NCBI RefSeq assembly: GCF_002362315.1
Contig: NZ_MTZV01000006.1
Span: forward strand, 1,612,001 to 1,676,000
Origin: Paraburkholderia acidicola
Lineage (GTDB): Bacteria; Pseudomonadota; Gammaproteobacteria; Burkholderiales; Burkholderiaceae
Reading direction: 5' to 3'
DNA length: 64,000 bases
The position numbers were made by a program, and so were the translations under genes. Positions 35,531 to 44,500 of the stretch are shown piece by piece. A model generated the notes under the pieces. It saw nothing but the letters and a program-made list of their open reading frames with translations. It was not told the origin of the DNA and searched no databases. Positions within the stretch are counted from its first letter, which is position 1. Each line of letters starts with the position of its first letter.

Positions 35531-35830
35531 CTAGTGATGTGCATAGAGCGAAAGCAACGCAAGCGATGTATCGGGCGCGGCGCGCATACCCGATTGAGAC
35601 GTCGTGTCACGTGTGCCGCCGTACGACTGCGCCGTGACATCTGCGCTTGCCATCGCCGCATCGGCCTGTTCGGCGCGCACGGTCTGGTTGCTCTGGCCAC
35701 GTTGCGAAGCGGGAGCACCGACAAGCGGGCTGTAGTGAGGCGCCGGACCATAGCCGCTGCTGGCGAAAGCGGGAGAGACGATTGCAGCGCTCGCAGAGAC
35801 CAGCGCGACGACGAAGAGATGCTTGATCAT
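35531..35830 (-). CDS. Small exported protein, DUF4148-like tail
   Basis: A 99-residue protein with signal peptide MIKHLFVVALVSASAAIVSP ending AFAS. The mature part is low in complexity (APASQRGQSNQTVRAEQADA) and contains SYGGTRDTTSQSG, which recalls the SYGS...SASG segment of the DUF4148 protein at 38054. No function is known. It is on the same strand as another DUF4148 gene 109 bases upstream. Confidence 0.7.
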   Translation of the reverse strand: MIKHLFVVALVSASAAIVSPAFASSGYGPAPHYSPLVGAPASQRGQSNQTVRAEQADAAMASADVTAQSYGGTRDTTSQSGMRAAPDTSLALLSLYAHH

Positions 35831-35939
35831 GATGAAACCTCAACAGATTGGATTGGAAGAAGGCGATCTCTTTGCATGAAGCTCGGGCATTGGAATGAGA
35901 TCGCCTTGTGCGGCATGGCGTTACTCGAGGCACTGATGC

Positions 35940-36179
35940 TCAGCTACCGTGATAGACCTGTTTCAGCGACTCGAGCTCGCCGTCTTTCTGCGCGAGCGCT
36001 AGTTCCTGACGGACCTGAGCACGCGTCTTCCCCTGTGCGGCAGCCTGGACCGGCGTCCATTGCTGCGTCAGATGAGTGTCGTTGCTAGCGGTGGTCGTCG
36101 CGTCAGCCGAAGTGGCGGCAGACACGGAGGTTGCGGAAGCACAAACAGCAAGCGCCAAAGCGATCGTCGATACTTTCAT
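35940..36179 (-). CDS. DUF4148-domain exported peptide
   Basis: A 79-residue protein: signal peptide MKVSTIALALAVCASATSVS then AATSAD, and the DUF4148 motif GKTRAQVRQELALAQKDGEL near the C terminus. DUF4148 proteins are abundant small exported proteins of Burkholderiaceae with no established function. The ATG has GGAGAACGAC upstream on the minus strand. Confidence 0.8.
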   Translation of the reverse strand: MKVSTIALALAVCASATSVSAATSADATTTASNDTHLTQQWTPVQAAAQGKTRAQVRQELALAQKDGELESLKQVYHGS

Positions 36180-36531
36180 GTCGTTCTCCAGAGTCAGGTC
36201 AAGTGGGAAAAATCAACCCGGATCTCTTGAGGGCAGCAGCATGAGCTTCATGTCTGCGTTGGCCCCGGTCAGATTCCGGCGTTGATGCATTTAACCCAGG
36301 CGAGGTATCTGGTTTGTTTCCGGAGAACGCGCTATTGCAACGTCATGTATCGAATTGGCGGTAGATACAGTGGGACACAAATCTGCAGGCGCAGCGTGTG
36401 CCTGGTTTTGAAACGCTCGAGGCTTCAGGAGCCGGTATGGCGGGAGATTCGACGGGGGGAACGAAGTTGGCGAAACACCGGGCAGCGCTGCGCCGCCCGG
36501 TTTCATGCGTCATGATTGATGTAGCAAGACC
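36180..36531. other. Spacer between a DUF4148 gene and the P450 gene
   Basis: No gene is supported in these roughly 350 bases. They should contain the promoter for the DUF4148 gene on the minus strand and the end of the P450 transcript. No clear hairpin was found. Confidence 0.4.
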
Positions 36532-37743
36532 TCAGGCCGCAACAGTCTTCACCCGCAACGACTCCACGCCTCGCAGGTTGTTGCGGGGATGCCAGGTCAA
36601 CTGATCCAGATTGGTCGGTTGCATATCCGGAAAGCGGCCCAGCAGCGCGCCGATCGCCACTTCGATTTCAAGCTGCGCGAGCCGCGCGCCGAGGCAATAG
36701 TGAATGCCGCCGCCAAACACCAGTGACGGTACATTGCCCTCGCGATTGAAATCGAGCTGATCGGGATGCGCAAACACCGCAGGATCGCGATTCGCCGCGC
36801 CGACCAGCATGAACACGATGGTTCCGCGCGCGAGGGTCACGTCACCGATCGCGACGTCCTCAAGCGCAGTACGTACCACCATCTGAACCGAACTGTCGTA
36901 ACGCATGCACTCCACGATCGCCTTCGGAATCAATGCCGGCTCACGCTTGAGTGCAAGCAGCTGCGCCGGCTGGCGGAACAGTGCAATAAATGCATTGCCG
37001 ATCATGTTCGACGTCGTTTCGTGACCGGCGATAAACAGCAGGATCACGTTCGAAATGATTTCCTGGTCGCTCAGGGTCGCGCCGTCGTCCTCGACGCTCG
37101 CCAGCGAGGAAATGATGTCGTCGCCGGGGCTGGTACGCCGCTGCTCGAGCACCTGCTGGAAATACCACTCAAGGGTGAGCGCGGCCTCGTTCGCGATGGC
37201 TAGCCGCGCTTCATCGAGTGGCGCGAGATCGAATGCGGCGATCAGACGGCTTGCCGCTGCGCCGAGTTTCAGACCATCCGCCGGCGAAATGTCCAGCAGG
37301 CGACAAATGATTTCAACCGGCAACGGCAATGCGTATTCGGTAACCAGATCGAATTCGGCCTTCGACCCGATCCTGGCGAGTAGATCGTCGCTCGTTGCTT
37401 CGACGATTTCTCTTAGTTTTTCAATCTGTTTTGCATTGAACGCCTTCATCAGCAGCGTTCTCAACCGGGTGTGAGAAGGCGGGTTCATCATCAGGAAGGT
37501 CCGGCTCAACGCCTGAAACACCGGGTACTGGGTCGCCGCCTCCCCGTAACGCACGCTCACGCTTTGCAGATAGGTTTTGCCCATGCGCCGGTCGCGCAGC
37601 AACGCATCGATGATTTCAAAGCGACCTGTCACCAGGACGTTGGGCGCAACGGGTAGCAGCGGGCCCGCTTCACGCACCTTCTCGTATATCGGGTAAGGAT
37701 CGGTGAAAAAAGCCGGCGATGAAAAGCTTGCGAAATTCATCAT
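36532..37743 (-). CDS. Cytochrome P450
   Basis: A 403-residue soluble bacterial P450. The I-helix oxygen-activation motif is AGHETTSNMIG, the K-helix E-x-x-R is in VECMRYDSSVQ, and the haem loop FGGGIHYCLGARLAQLE carries the Cys ligand near residue 351. The ATG at 37743 (MMNFASFSSPAFFTDPYP) gives the usual bacterial N terminus; the frame to 37818 is not needed. No ferredoxin or reductase gene is adjacent, so redox partners must be elsewhere. The substrate is unknown; the sequence is of the type found with macrolide- or terpenoid-modifying enzymes. Confidence 0.92.
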   Translation of the reverse strand: MMNFASFSSPAFFTDPYPIYEKVREAGPLLPVAPNVLVTGRFEIIDALLRDRRMGKTYLQSVSVRYGEAATQYPVFQALSRTFLMMNPPSHTRLRTLLMKAFNAKQIEKLREIVEATSDDLLARIGSKAEFDLVTEYALPLPVEIICRLLDISPADGLKLGAAASRLIAAFDLAPLDEARLAIANEAALTLEWYFQQVLEQRRTSPGDDIISSLASVEDDGATLSDQEIISNVILLFIAGHETTSNMIGNAFIALFRQPAQLLALKREPALIPKAIVECMRYDSSVQMVVRTALEDVAIGDVTLARGTIVFMLVGAANRDPAVFAHPDQLDFNREGNVPSLVFGGGIHYCLGARLAQLEIEVAIGALLGRFPDMQPTNLDQLTWHPRNNLRGVESLRVKTVAA

Positions 37744-38053
37744 GCAGGTGGATTCCCGGAAGACAGTTGGACGATCGTTATCGCTGCATACATCAGCGAT
37801 AACGGTTGGCGAGCCCATTTATTTCACTACCGCACCGGATTTTTACCGAAGAAGGGCTTATTCCGCATCGCCTTCTTTGTATCTCAATGTATCTGCACCG
37901 CCCACCGGTACACAACGATTCGCTAGCGGCCATTGCGGACATAAGCCAGATACGTCCCCGGAGCCAAATACGTCCAAGCCAGCTTGTCTGGCTTTACTAA
38001 CCCGAAACGCAGACAGGCGTTTGCGTCCAGAACCATTCTCTTGAGGTGAAATC
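37744..38053. other. Divergent promoter region between P450 and DUF4148 genes
   Basis: No gene is supported. The region separates the divergent P450 and DUF4148 genes and should hold both promoters; no consensus box or palindrome is convincing by eye. Confidence 0.4.
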
Positions 38054-38377
38054 ATGAAAGTTATTCAATCGCTTATCGTCGCTGCTGCTGTCGCTCTCCC
38101 GGCCCTGTCGTTCGCCCAGTCGAACCAGGCGAATCAACCGTTGACCCGCGCGGAAGTCCGCGCACAACTGGTGGAACTGGAACAGGCCGGATACAACCCC
38201 GCCAGCGATCAAACGCAATATCCGGCGAACATCCTGGCGGCGCAGGCACGCCTCGATGCGCAAAAGGGATTAACGGCATCGTCGTATGGATCGGCGGCGG
38301 CTGGCACCTCGGCGTCGGGCTTCCACTCGTCGGAAGACAACGTGGTCGGTCTCGGCCCGATTTACGCCAAGCCGTAA
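38054..38377 (+). CDS. DUF4148-domain exported protein
   Basis: A 107-residue protein with signal peptide MKVIQSLIVAAAVALPALSF ending AQS, then the full DUF4148 motif LTRAEVRAQLVELEQAGYNP and SDQTQYPANILAAQARLDAQ. TTGAGGTGAAATC precedes the ATG. Function unknown. This is the most complete of the three such proteins in the window. Confidence 0.88.
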   Translation: MKVIQSLIVAAAVALPALSFAQSNQANQPLTRAEVRAQLVELEQAGYNPASDQTQYPANILAAQARLDAQKGLTASSYGSAAAGTSASGFHSSEDNVVGLGPIYAKP

Positions 38378-38446
38378 CCCAAAACGCAAGGTCCGGGAAG
38401 CGGTATTCCCGCTGGCCCGGCCTTACGAAATGTTTCCTCAACTGCC

Positions 38447-38468
38447 CGGTGCGCCCTTCGGCGCACCG
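38447..38468 (+). terminator. Hairpin after the DUF4148 gene
   Basis: CGGTGCGCC and GGCGCACCG form a perfect nine-base stem around CTTC, a very stable tetraloop-like turn. It lies 70 bases after the stop; no strong T-run follows. Confidence 0.5.
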
Positions 38469-38612
38469 TCTCACGCTTCCACCCACGCGCGTCTGGCTTG
38501 AACGTCGGCTTACCCCACGGTCTGCGGTGACGACATGGGCCGGTCGACGTATCTCTTCCCCAGGCGAGCGCGGGCCTCTCAAAGCGCATCGATCTACACA
38601 AGGGGAATCACC

Positions 38613-39650
38613 ATGTCTGACCAGATCAACAATCGGCGGCGGCGTCTGCTCGGCACGACGATGGCAGGTATCAGCCTGATGGAGCTGGGCTTGAGCGGAC
38701 TCGCTCGCGCGCAGTCGCAGTCCGGCGGCGCACCCGCGGGCTCCCGCGCCGTTTCGTTCGACAACCTTCGGCAGATCGACGCGGGCACGCTCAGCATCGG
38801 CTACGCGGAAGCGGGGCCGCAGAACGGACCCGTCGTTATCCTGCTGCACGGCTGGCCCTACGACATCTACAGCTTCGCCGAAGTCACGCCACTACTCGCG
38901 GCCGCCGGCTACCGGGTCATCGTGCCGTATCTGCGCGGCTATGGGTCGACACGGTTTCTCTCTGCTGATGCGCCGCGCAATGGTCAGCAGGCAGTCATTG
39001 CAGTAGACATCATTGCGTTGATGGATGCGCTGAAAATCGACAAGGCAATTTTCGGCGGTTTCGACTGGGGTGCGCGCACGGTGAATATCATCGCCGCGCT
39101 CTGGCCGCAGCGCTGCACGGCGATGATGTCGGTAAGCGGTTATCTGATCGGCAGCCAGGAAGCCAACAGGACACCGCTGTCGCCAAAGGCCGAGCAGGCA
39201 TGGTGGTATCAGTTCTATTTCGCCACGGAGCGCGGGCACGCAGGCTACGAAGCCAACCGCCACGATTTCAACAAGCTGATCTGGCACACCGCATCGCCGA
39301 AGTGGAATTTCGATGATGCGACCTTCGAGCGCTCCGCCGAATCGTTCAACAACCCGGATCATGTCGCGGTGGTGATTCACAACTATCGATGGCGCCTCGG
39401 GCTGGTCAAGGGCGAGGCGCAATACGACGATCTCGAGCAGCGCCTGGCGATGGCGCCGACCATTTCTGTGCCGACCATCACGATGGAAGGCGATGCCAAT
39501 GGCGCACCGCATCCGGAGCCGGCGGCTTATGCGAAGAAGTTCACGGGCAAGTACGCGCATCGAAACGTTAGCGGGGGTATCGGACACAACCTGCCGCAGG
39601 AAGCGCCGAAAGCGTTCGCCGATGCTGTTATCGATGTTGCGCGTTTTTAG
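38613..39650 (+). CDS. Exported alpha/beta hydrolase, epoxide-hydrolase-like
   Basis: A 345-residue protein. The N terminus MSDQINNRRRRLLGTTMAGI is Tat-like (a run of Arg before a hydrophobic stretch), so export folded is likely. The hydrolase core has HGWPYDIYSFAEVTPLLAAA (oxyanion HGWP), YLRGYGSTRF and the nucleophile elbow GGFDWGART with Asp, as in epoxide hydrolases and haloalkane dehalogenases. GHNLPQEAPKAF near the end carries the catalytic His. The ATG at 38613 has GGGGAATC upstream. Substrate unknown. Confidence 0.87.
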   Translation: MSDQINNRRRRLLGTTMAGISLMELGLSGLARAQSQSGGAPAGSRAVSFDNLRQIDAGTLSIGYAEAGPQNGPVVILLHGWPYDIYSFAEVTPLLAAAGYRVIVPYLRGYGSTRFLSADAPRNGQQAVIAVDIIALMDALKIDKAIFGGFDWGARTVNIIAALWPQRCTAMMSVSGYLIGSQEANRTPLSPKAEQAWWYQFYFATERGHAGYEANRHDFNKLIWHTASPKWNFDDATFERSAESFNNPDHVAVVIHNYRWRLGLVKGEAQYDDLEQRLAMAPTISVPTITMEGDANGAPHPEPAAYAKKFTGKYAHRNVSGGIGHNLPQEAPKAFADAVIDVARF

Positions 39651-39670
39651 GTCTCGCTTCTAATCGAACA

Positions 39671-39718
39671 AACAACCCGGGCCGCAGCGATCTTGTCGAT
39701 CGCTGCGGCCCGGTTGTT
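39671..39718. terminator. Strong bidirectional terminator-like hairpin
   Basis: Arms 39671-39691 and 39699-39718 pair over about 20 bases (CGGGCCGCAGCGAT against ATCGCTGCGGCCCG, extended by AACAA/TTGTT) with a single unpaired C. It lies between the convergent hydrolase and thioredoxin genes and would serve both. Confidence 0.75.
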
Positions 39719-39755
39719 CACTACAGCGCTAGCCCGGCAACACTCGATACTTCAG

Positions 39756-40310
39756 TTAGCTCTTTTGAGCGAGCAACGTCTGGATCGCCGCTTCCGTCTG
39801 CGCGTAGTCGCCCTCGCCGAAGTGCGTATAGACCACCTGCCCTTTCTTGTCGATCAGATAGAACGCGGGCCAATACTGGTTATCGTAGGCGCTCCACGTC
39901 GCGTACTGATTGTCCTGCGCCACCGGGTAAGTGATGCCGAAACGCTTGATCGCCGTCTTGACGTTATCCGTATCGCGCTCGAACGGATACTCGGGTGTGT
40001 GGACGCCAACGACAACGAGTCCCTGATCCTTGTACTTCTGGTTCCAGCTTTTCACATAGGGCAGCGTGTTGATGCAGTTGATGCACGTGTAGGTCCAGAA
40101 ATCGACTAGCACGACCTTGCCGCGCAGCTTCTGGATCGTGAGTGGATCGCTGTTCAGCCAGGTCGAGATGCCGGTGAATTCGGGCGCAGCCGAACCGCTC
40201 TTATGCGGCTCGGCGACACCCGCGGTGCCGGTTGCTGCGGTTGCGGCGATAGTGACTGCCGTTGCAGCGAGGGTAGCGGCCACGGCAAATTTTTGCAGTC
40301 GATTGAGCAT
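39756..40310 (-). CDS. TlpA/DipZ-like exported thioredoxin-fold protein
   Basis: A 184-residue protein with signal peptide (MLNRLQKFAVAATLAATAVT to GTAGVAE) and a thioredoxin fold. The active site is WTYTCINCINTLPY, a CINC motif typical of the C-terminal domain of DipZ-like proteins rather than the CPPC/CGHC of classical thioredoxins. The cis-Pro is in NQYWPAFYLIDKKG. It starts one base after the CcdA-like gene, with which it forms a split DipZ: electrons from the membrane protein reduce this periplasmic partner. Confidence 0.88.
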   Translation of the reverse strand: MLNRLQKFAVAATLAATAVTIAATAATGTAGVAEPHKSGSAAPEFTGISTWLNSDPLTIQKLRGKVVLVDFWTYTCINCINTLPYVKSWNQKYKDQGLVVVGVHTPEYPFERDTDNVKTAIKRFGITYPVAQDNQYATWSAYDNQYWPAFYLIDKKGQVVYTHFGEGDYAQTEAAIQTLLAQKS

Positions 40311-40311
40311 G

Positions 40312-41028
40312 TCACAGTCCTTTCAGGGTAGGGAATAAGGCGCCAATCCGCGCGTAGATCAACACGTCGTACTGGAGATAGATGGCGAGCGCGGTCAGCA
40401 TCACCAGCAAGCCGAATGCGCGTTGCAGCAGCGGTGCATAACGCGCGACGAGGCGTACCCGTCGTGTCATGTAGTTGCCGCCGTAGATGATCGCCAGCAT
40501 CGGAATGCCAGCGCCGATCGCATACAGGGTGAGTAGCAGCGCCGACCATCCGAGGTCCTGGGCTTTCACCACCAGCACGAGAATCGACGCGAGCACGGGT
40601 CCGGCGCAGGGCGTCCAGACCGCGCCCAGCGACATACCGAGTACGAAGCCGCCGGAGTTACCGTTGCTGTTCCCAACGTTGGGTACGAGCGTTGCGCCAA
40701 TGCGCTGCAGCGGCGTGTGCAGTGTCGACACCAGCCAGTCGTAAGCGCCCGGCCACAGACGCAGGAAGCCCGACAGCGCGAGCAAGGCGAGACCCGTGTT
40801 GCGCAGCGCCTGCTGTGCAACGTGAACCGTGCTCGATACCGCGCCTAGCAGCATCGCAAAGGCGGCGAAAGTCAGAATGAAGCCAGCGACGATGAATAGC
40901 GGCCGCACGCGGCTCGGTCGTTCAACGGAAGTGCCGAGCAGGATCGGCATCACCGGCAGGATGCACGGCGACGCGATCGTCAGCAGCCCGGCCAGCAGGG
41001 CAAGGGGGAATTCGAGGACGTTGTGCAT
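40312..41028 (-). CDS. CcdA/DsbD-like transmembrane electron carrier
   Basis: A 238-residue integral membrane protein with about six helices. ASPCILPVMPILLG near the N terminus holds the first redox Cys (P-C pattern) and AVWTPCAGPVLASILVL the second, the pair expected in CcdA. It moves reducing power from cytoplasmic thioredoxin across the inner membrane. The partner is the thioredoxin-fold protein encoded directly downstream. Confidence 0.9.
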   Translation of the reverse strand: MHNVLEFPLALLAGLLTIASPCILPVMPILLGTSVERPSRVRPLFIVAGFILTFAAFAMLLGAVSSTVHVAQQALRNTGLALLALSGFLRLWPGAYDWLVSTLHTPLQRIGATLVPNVGNSNGNSGGFVLGMSLGAVWTPCAGPVLASILVLVVKAQDLGWSALLLTLYAIGAGIPMLAIIYGGNYMTRRVRLVARYAPLLQRAFGLLVMLTALAIYLQYDVLIYARIGALFPTLKGL

Positions 41029-41596
41029 GACCGGCGTTCCAGTGGGCGATGGCTGTATTGGAACGTCGGCTGGTATCTGGTTTGTGTCGGTTCACCGTGC
41101 AGGTGCAACGGTTTGTGTATGGCGGTGGCGTGGATACATTGCGAGACAAATCGGCGGTCGGGCAATCGGGCGGTCAGCGACCTGTTCCATGACCATCAGT
41201 CTGCGTTTAAGAATGCCCTAAAGGAGATCAAATACGCTGGCGATACCGGTAACCTCCGAGGCTTTTTCTCCTTTTATCTTATGCGCCGTATTCCCGTTGC
41301 TGTTAAAGCAATCGCGGCAAAACGTCATACACCGCTTCAAAATCGCATGAAAACAGGCGCCGCGGCATGGAAATACCTGCACCGAGATATACCCGAGTCA
41401 TGAAAAATCCACAAAATCTATTCCGCATCGGGATTTTGTCACACGAGTGTCAGCAGATTGTTAATTAAACATTAATCCGATAGGATAAATGGCCAAAACC
41501 CGATCGCGAAATCAAAAAGACCGCCATCGCGCTGGCACCAAACCGGCTGGCCCCATGGTCAGGTAACGGGGCGGCCACACTTTCCTGGAGGTGGTC
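41029..41596. other. Leader region of the trimeric adhesin
   Basis: No gene is supported. The right half is AT-rich (41400-41480) with a possible promoter TTGTCA, 17 bases, TGTTAA near 41435-41463, followed by a long untranslated leader of over 100 bases before the adhesin. Long leaders are common for surface adhesin genes under post-transcriptional control. Confidence 0.4.
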
Positions 41597-44500
41597 GTGA
41601 ATCGCGCTTATCGGACTATCTGGAGCGATGTACTTGGTGTTTGGGTCGTAGTTTCTGAAATTGCTCATGCTCGCGGTAAAAGAGCCACAAAATGCGTCAC
41701 GCATTCAAATACTGCGTCTTTTTCACCGGTTAACGGGGCGATTATTCAGCGGTTAACGATAATCGGCGCGGCCATCTTTGCGATGTCGCCGGTGCAGGCA
41801 CAAACGATCATCAACGATAACGGCGATTCAAGCTGTTATCAGATTAACGATGGCGGGGCGGTCGGTTCTCTCAACGGCAATAGCATCTGTAATAACGTGA
41901 GCCTGACACGGACGATGTCCAACAGCGGCATGCTGGTCGTGGGTGGGACCAATGGGACCAGTACGTTGGGCGGATTGCCGACGTCGACGGGGGGCACGAC
42001 GACGGCGGGTGGATCGACGGCGAACGTCTACGGCTTCTATGTGATGTCGAACGGCGCCTACATCAACGGCGGCACGAACGGCACCCAGATCGTCGGCACG
42101 ATGCAGGTGTCGGGGCTGGCTTCGTTGAACGGCGGTGCGAGTGTCAATAACCAGAAAGTCACCAATCTCGCAGCCGGAACTGTGTCGTCGACGAGCACGG
42201 ACGCGATCAACGGCAGTCAGTTGTTCAGCCTGTCGACTGCGACATCGACCAGTCTGAGCACGACGAATAGCAATGTGACAACTCTGTCGACTTCGACGTC
42301 TAGCGCGGTCGGGTCGTTGTCGACTGGGGTAAGTTCGTTGTCTACGTCGGCCTCGACTGGCATCACGAGTCTATCGACTTCTACTTCGAGCGGGATTGGG
42401 TCGCTGTCGACCGGTGTGAGTTCGCTGTCCACCTCGACCTCGACCGGTATCACCAGTTTGTCGACTTCGACTTCAACCGGCATCGCCTCCCTGTCGACTG
42501 GTGTGAGCTCTCTGTCCACTTCTACTTCAAGCGCGGTCGGTTCGTTGTCGACCGGTGTGAGTTCGCTGTCCACGTCGACTTCGACCGGTATCACCAGCCT
42601 CTCGACCTCGACTTCAAGCGGCATAGCTTCTCTGTCGACTGGTGTGAGTTCGCTGTCTACGTCGACCTCGACTGGCATCACAAGTCTGTCGACTTCTACT
42701 TCGAGCGGGATTGGGTCGCTGTCGACTGGCGTGAGTTCGCTGTCCACGTCGACCTCGACTGGCATCACGAGTCTGTCGACTTCTACTTCAAGCGGCATCG
42801 CTTCGCTGTCGACCGGCGTGGGTTCGCTGTCCACCTCGACTTCGACTGGCATCACGAGTCTGTCGACTTCTACTTCAAGCGGCATCGCTTCGTTGTCGAC
42901 CGGTGTGAGTTCGCTGTCCACGTCGGCTTCGACTGGTATCACCAGCCTGTCGACCTCGACTTCAAGCGCGGTCGGTTCGTTGTCGACCGGTGTGAGCTCG
43001 CTGTCTACCTCGACCTCGACCGGCATCACCAGCCTCTCGACTTCCACTTCAAGCGGCATCGCTTCGCTGTCGACCGGTGTGAGCTCGCTGTCCACGTCGA
43101 CATCAACCGGTATCACCAGCCTCTCGACTTCCACTTCAAGCGGCATCGCTTCTCTGTCGACCGGTGTGAGTTCGCTGTCCACGTCGACATCGACCGGCAT
43201 CGCCAGTCTCTCGACTTCGACTTCAAGCGGCATCGCTTCGTTGTCGACTGGTGTGAGCTCACTGTCCACCTCAACTTCCACAGGCATCACCAGCCTTTCG
43301 ACTTCGACCTCAAGTGGCATCGGGTCGTTGTCGACCGGCGTGAGTTCGTTGTCTACGTCAACCTCAACCGGTATCACGAGCCTGTCTACCGGTCTCAGCA
43401 CAGCAAACAGCAATGTGACAAGTTTGTCGAGTTCGACATCGACGAGCATCAATTCGCTGTCTACGTCGACTTCGAGCGGCATCGGTTCGCTATCGACTGG
43501 CGTAAGTTCTCTGTCCACCTCGACTTCGACCGGTATCACCAGCCTGTCTACCGGTCTGAGCACGACCAGCAGTAACGTAACCAGCCTCTCGACGTCGACA
43601 TCAAGCGGCATCGGCTCCCTGTCGACCGGCGTGAGTTCGCTGTCCACCTCGACATCGACCGGCATCACCAGCCTGTCCACCGGCCTGAGTACGACCAACA
43701 GCAACGTAACGAGCCTCTCGACATCGACGTCAAGCGGCATCAACTCCCTGTCGACGGGCGTAAGCTCACTGTCCACATCGACGTCGACTGGCATCAACAG
43801 CCTGTCCACCGGAGTGACCTCACTGTCGACGTCGACCTCAACGGGCATCACCAGCCTGTCCACCGGCCTGAGCACGACAGACAGCAACGTAGCGAGTCTG
43901 TCGACTGGCCTCAGCACCACCACCAGCAGCATCGGTAGCCTGTCGACCTCGACCTCCACCGGCATCAGCACCCTGACGACCAACGTCACCTCCCTGTCGA
44001 CGGGACTGAGCACGACTAGCAGCACCGTATCGAGTCTATCGACGCTGACCTCGACCAGCATCGGTTCGCTGTCGACTGGAGTCATCTCGCTGTCAACGGG
44101 CATCGCCAATTCCGTCCAGTACGACGACCCGTCGCATACGAGCGTGACGCTCGGCGGAGTCGGCGCGACCGCACCGGTCAGGTTGACCAACGTTGCCCCA
44201 GGCGTGAACCCAACCGATGCGGTCAACGTAAGCCAGGTGTCCTCACTGTCGACATCCGTGGCCTTTGCGATCAACTCGCTGTCGACCGGCCTCAGTACGA
44301 CGAACAGCAATGTAAGCAGTCTCTCCACGTCGACATCGACCGGCATTGACTCGTTGTCCACGTCGAGTTCGACAGGCATCGGCTCGCTGTCGACCGGTCT
44401 CACGTCACTGTCGACCGGTGTCAGCACCACGATCGGTAGCCTCTCGGCATCGACCTCGACCAGCATCGGCTCTTTGTCTACCGGCGTGAATTCGCTGTCC

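Noticed and set aside
42300..43395. Tandem repeats as a possible CRISPR array
   Set aside because: The units are in-frame coding repeats of 87 bases with no unique spacers, and lie inside an adhesin with ESPR and anchor domains.
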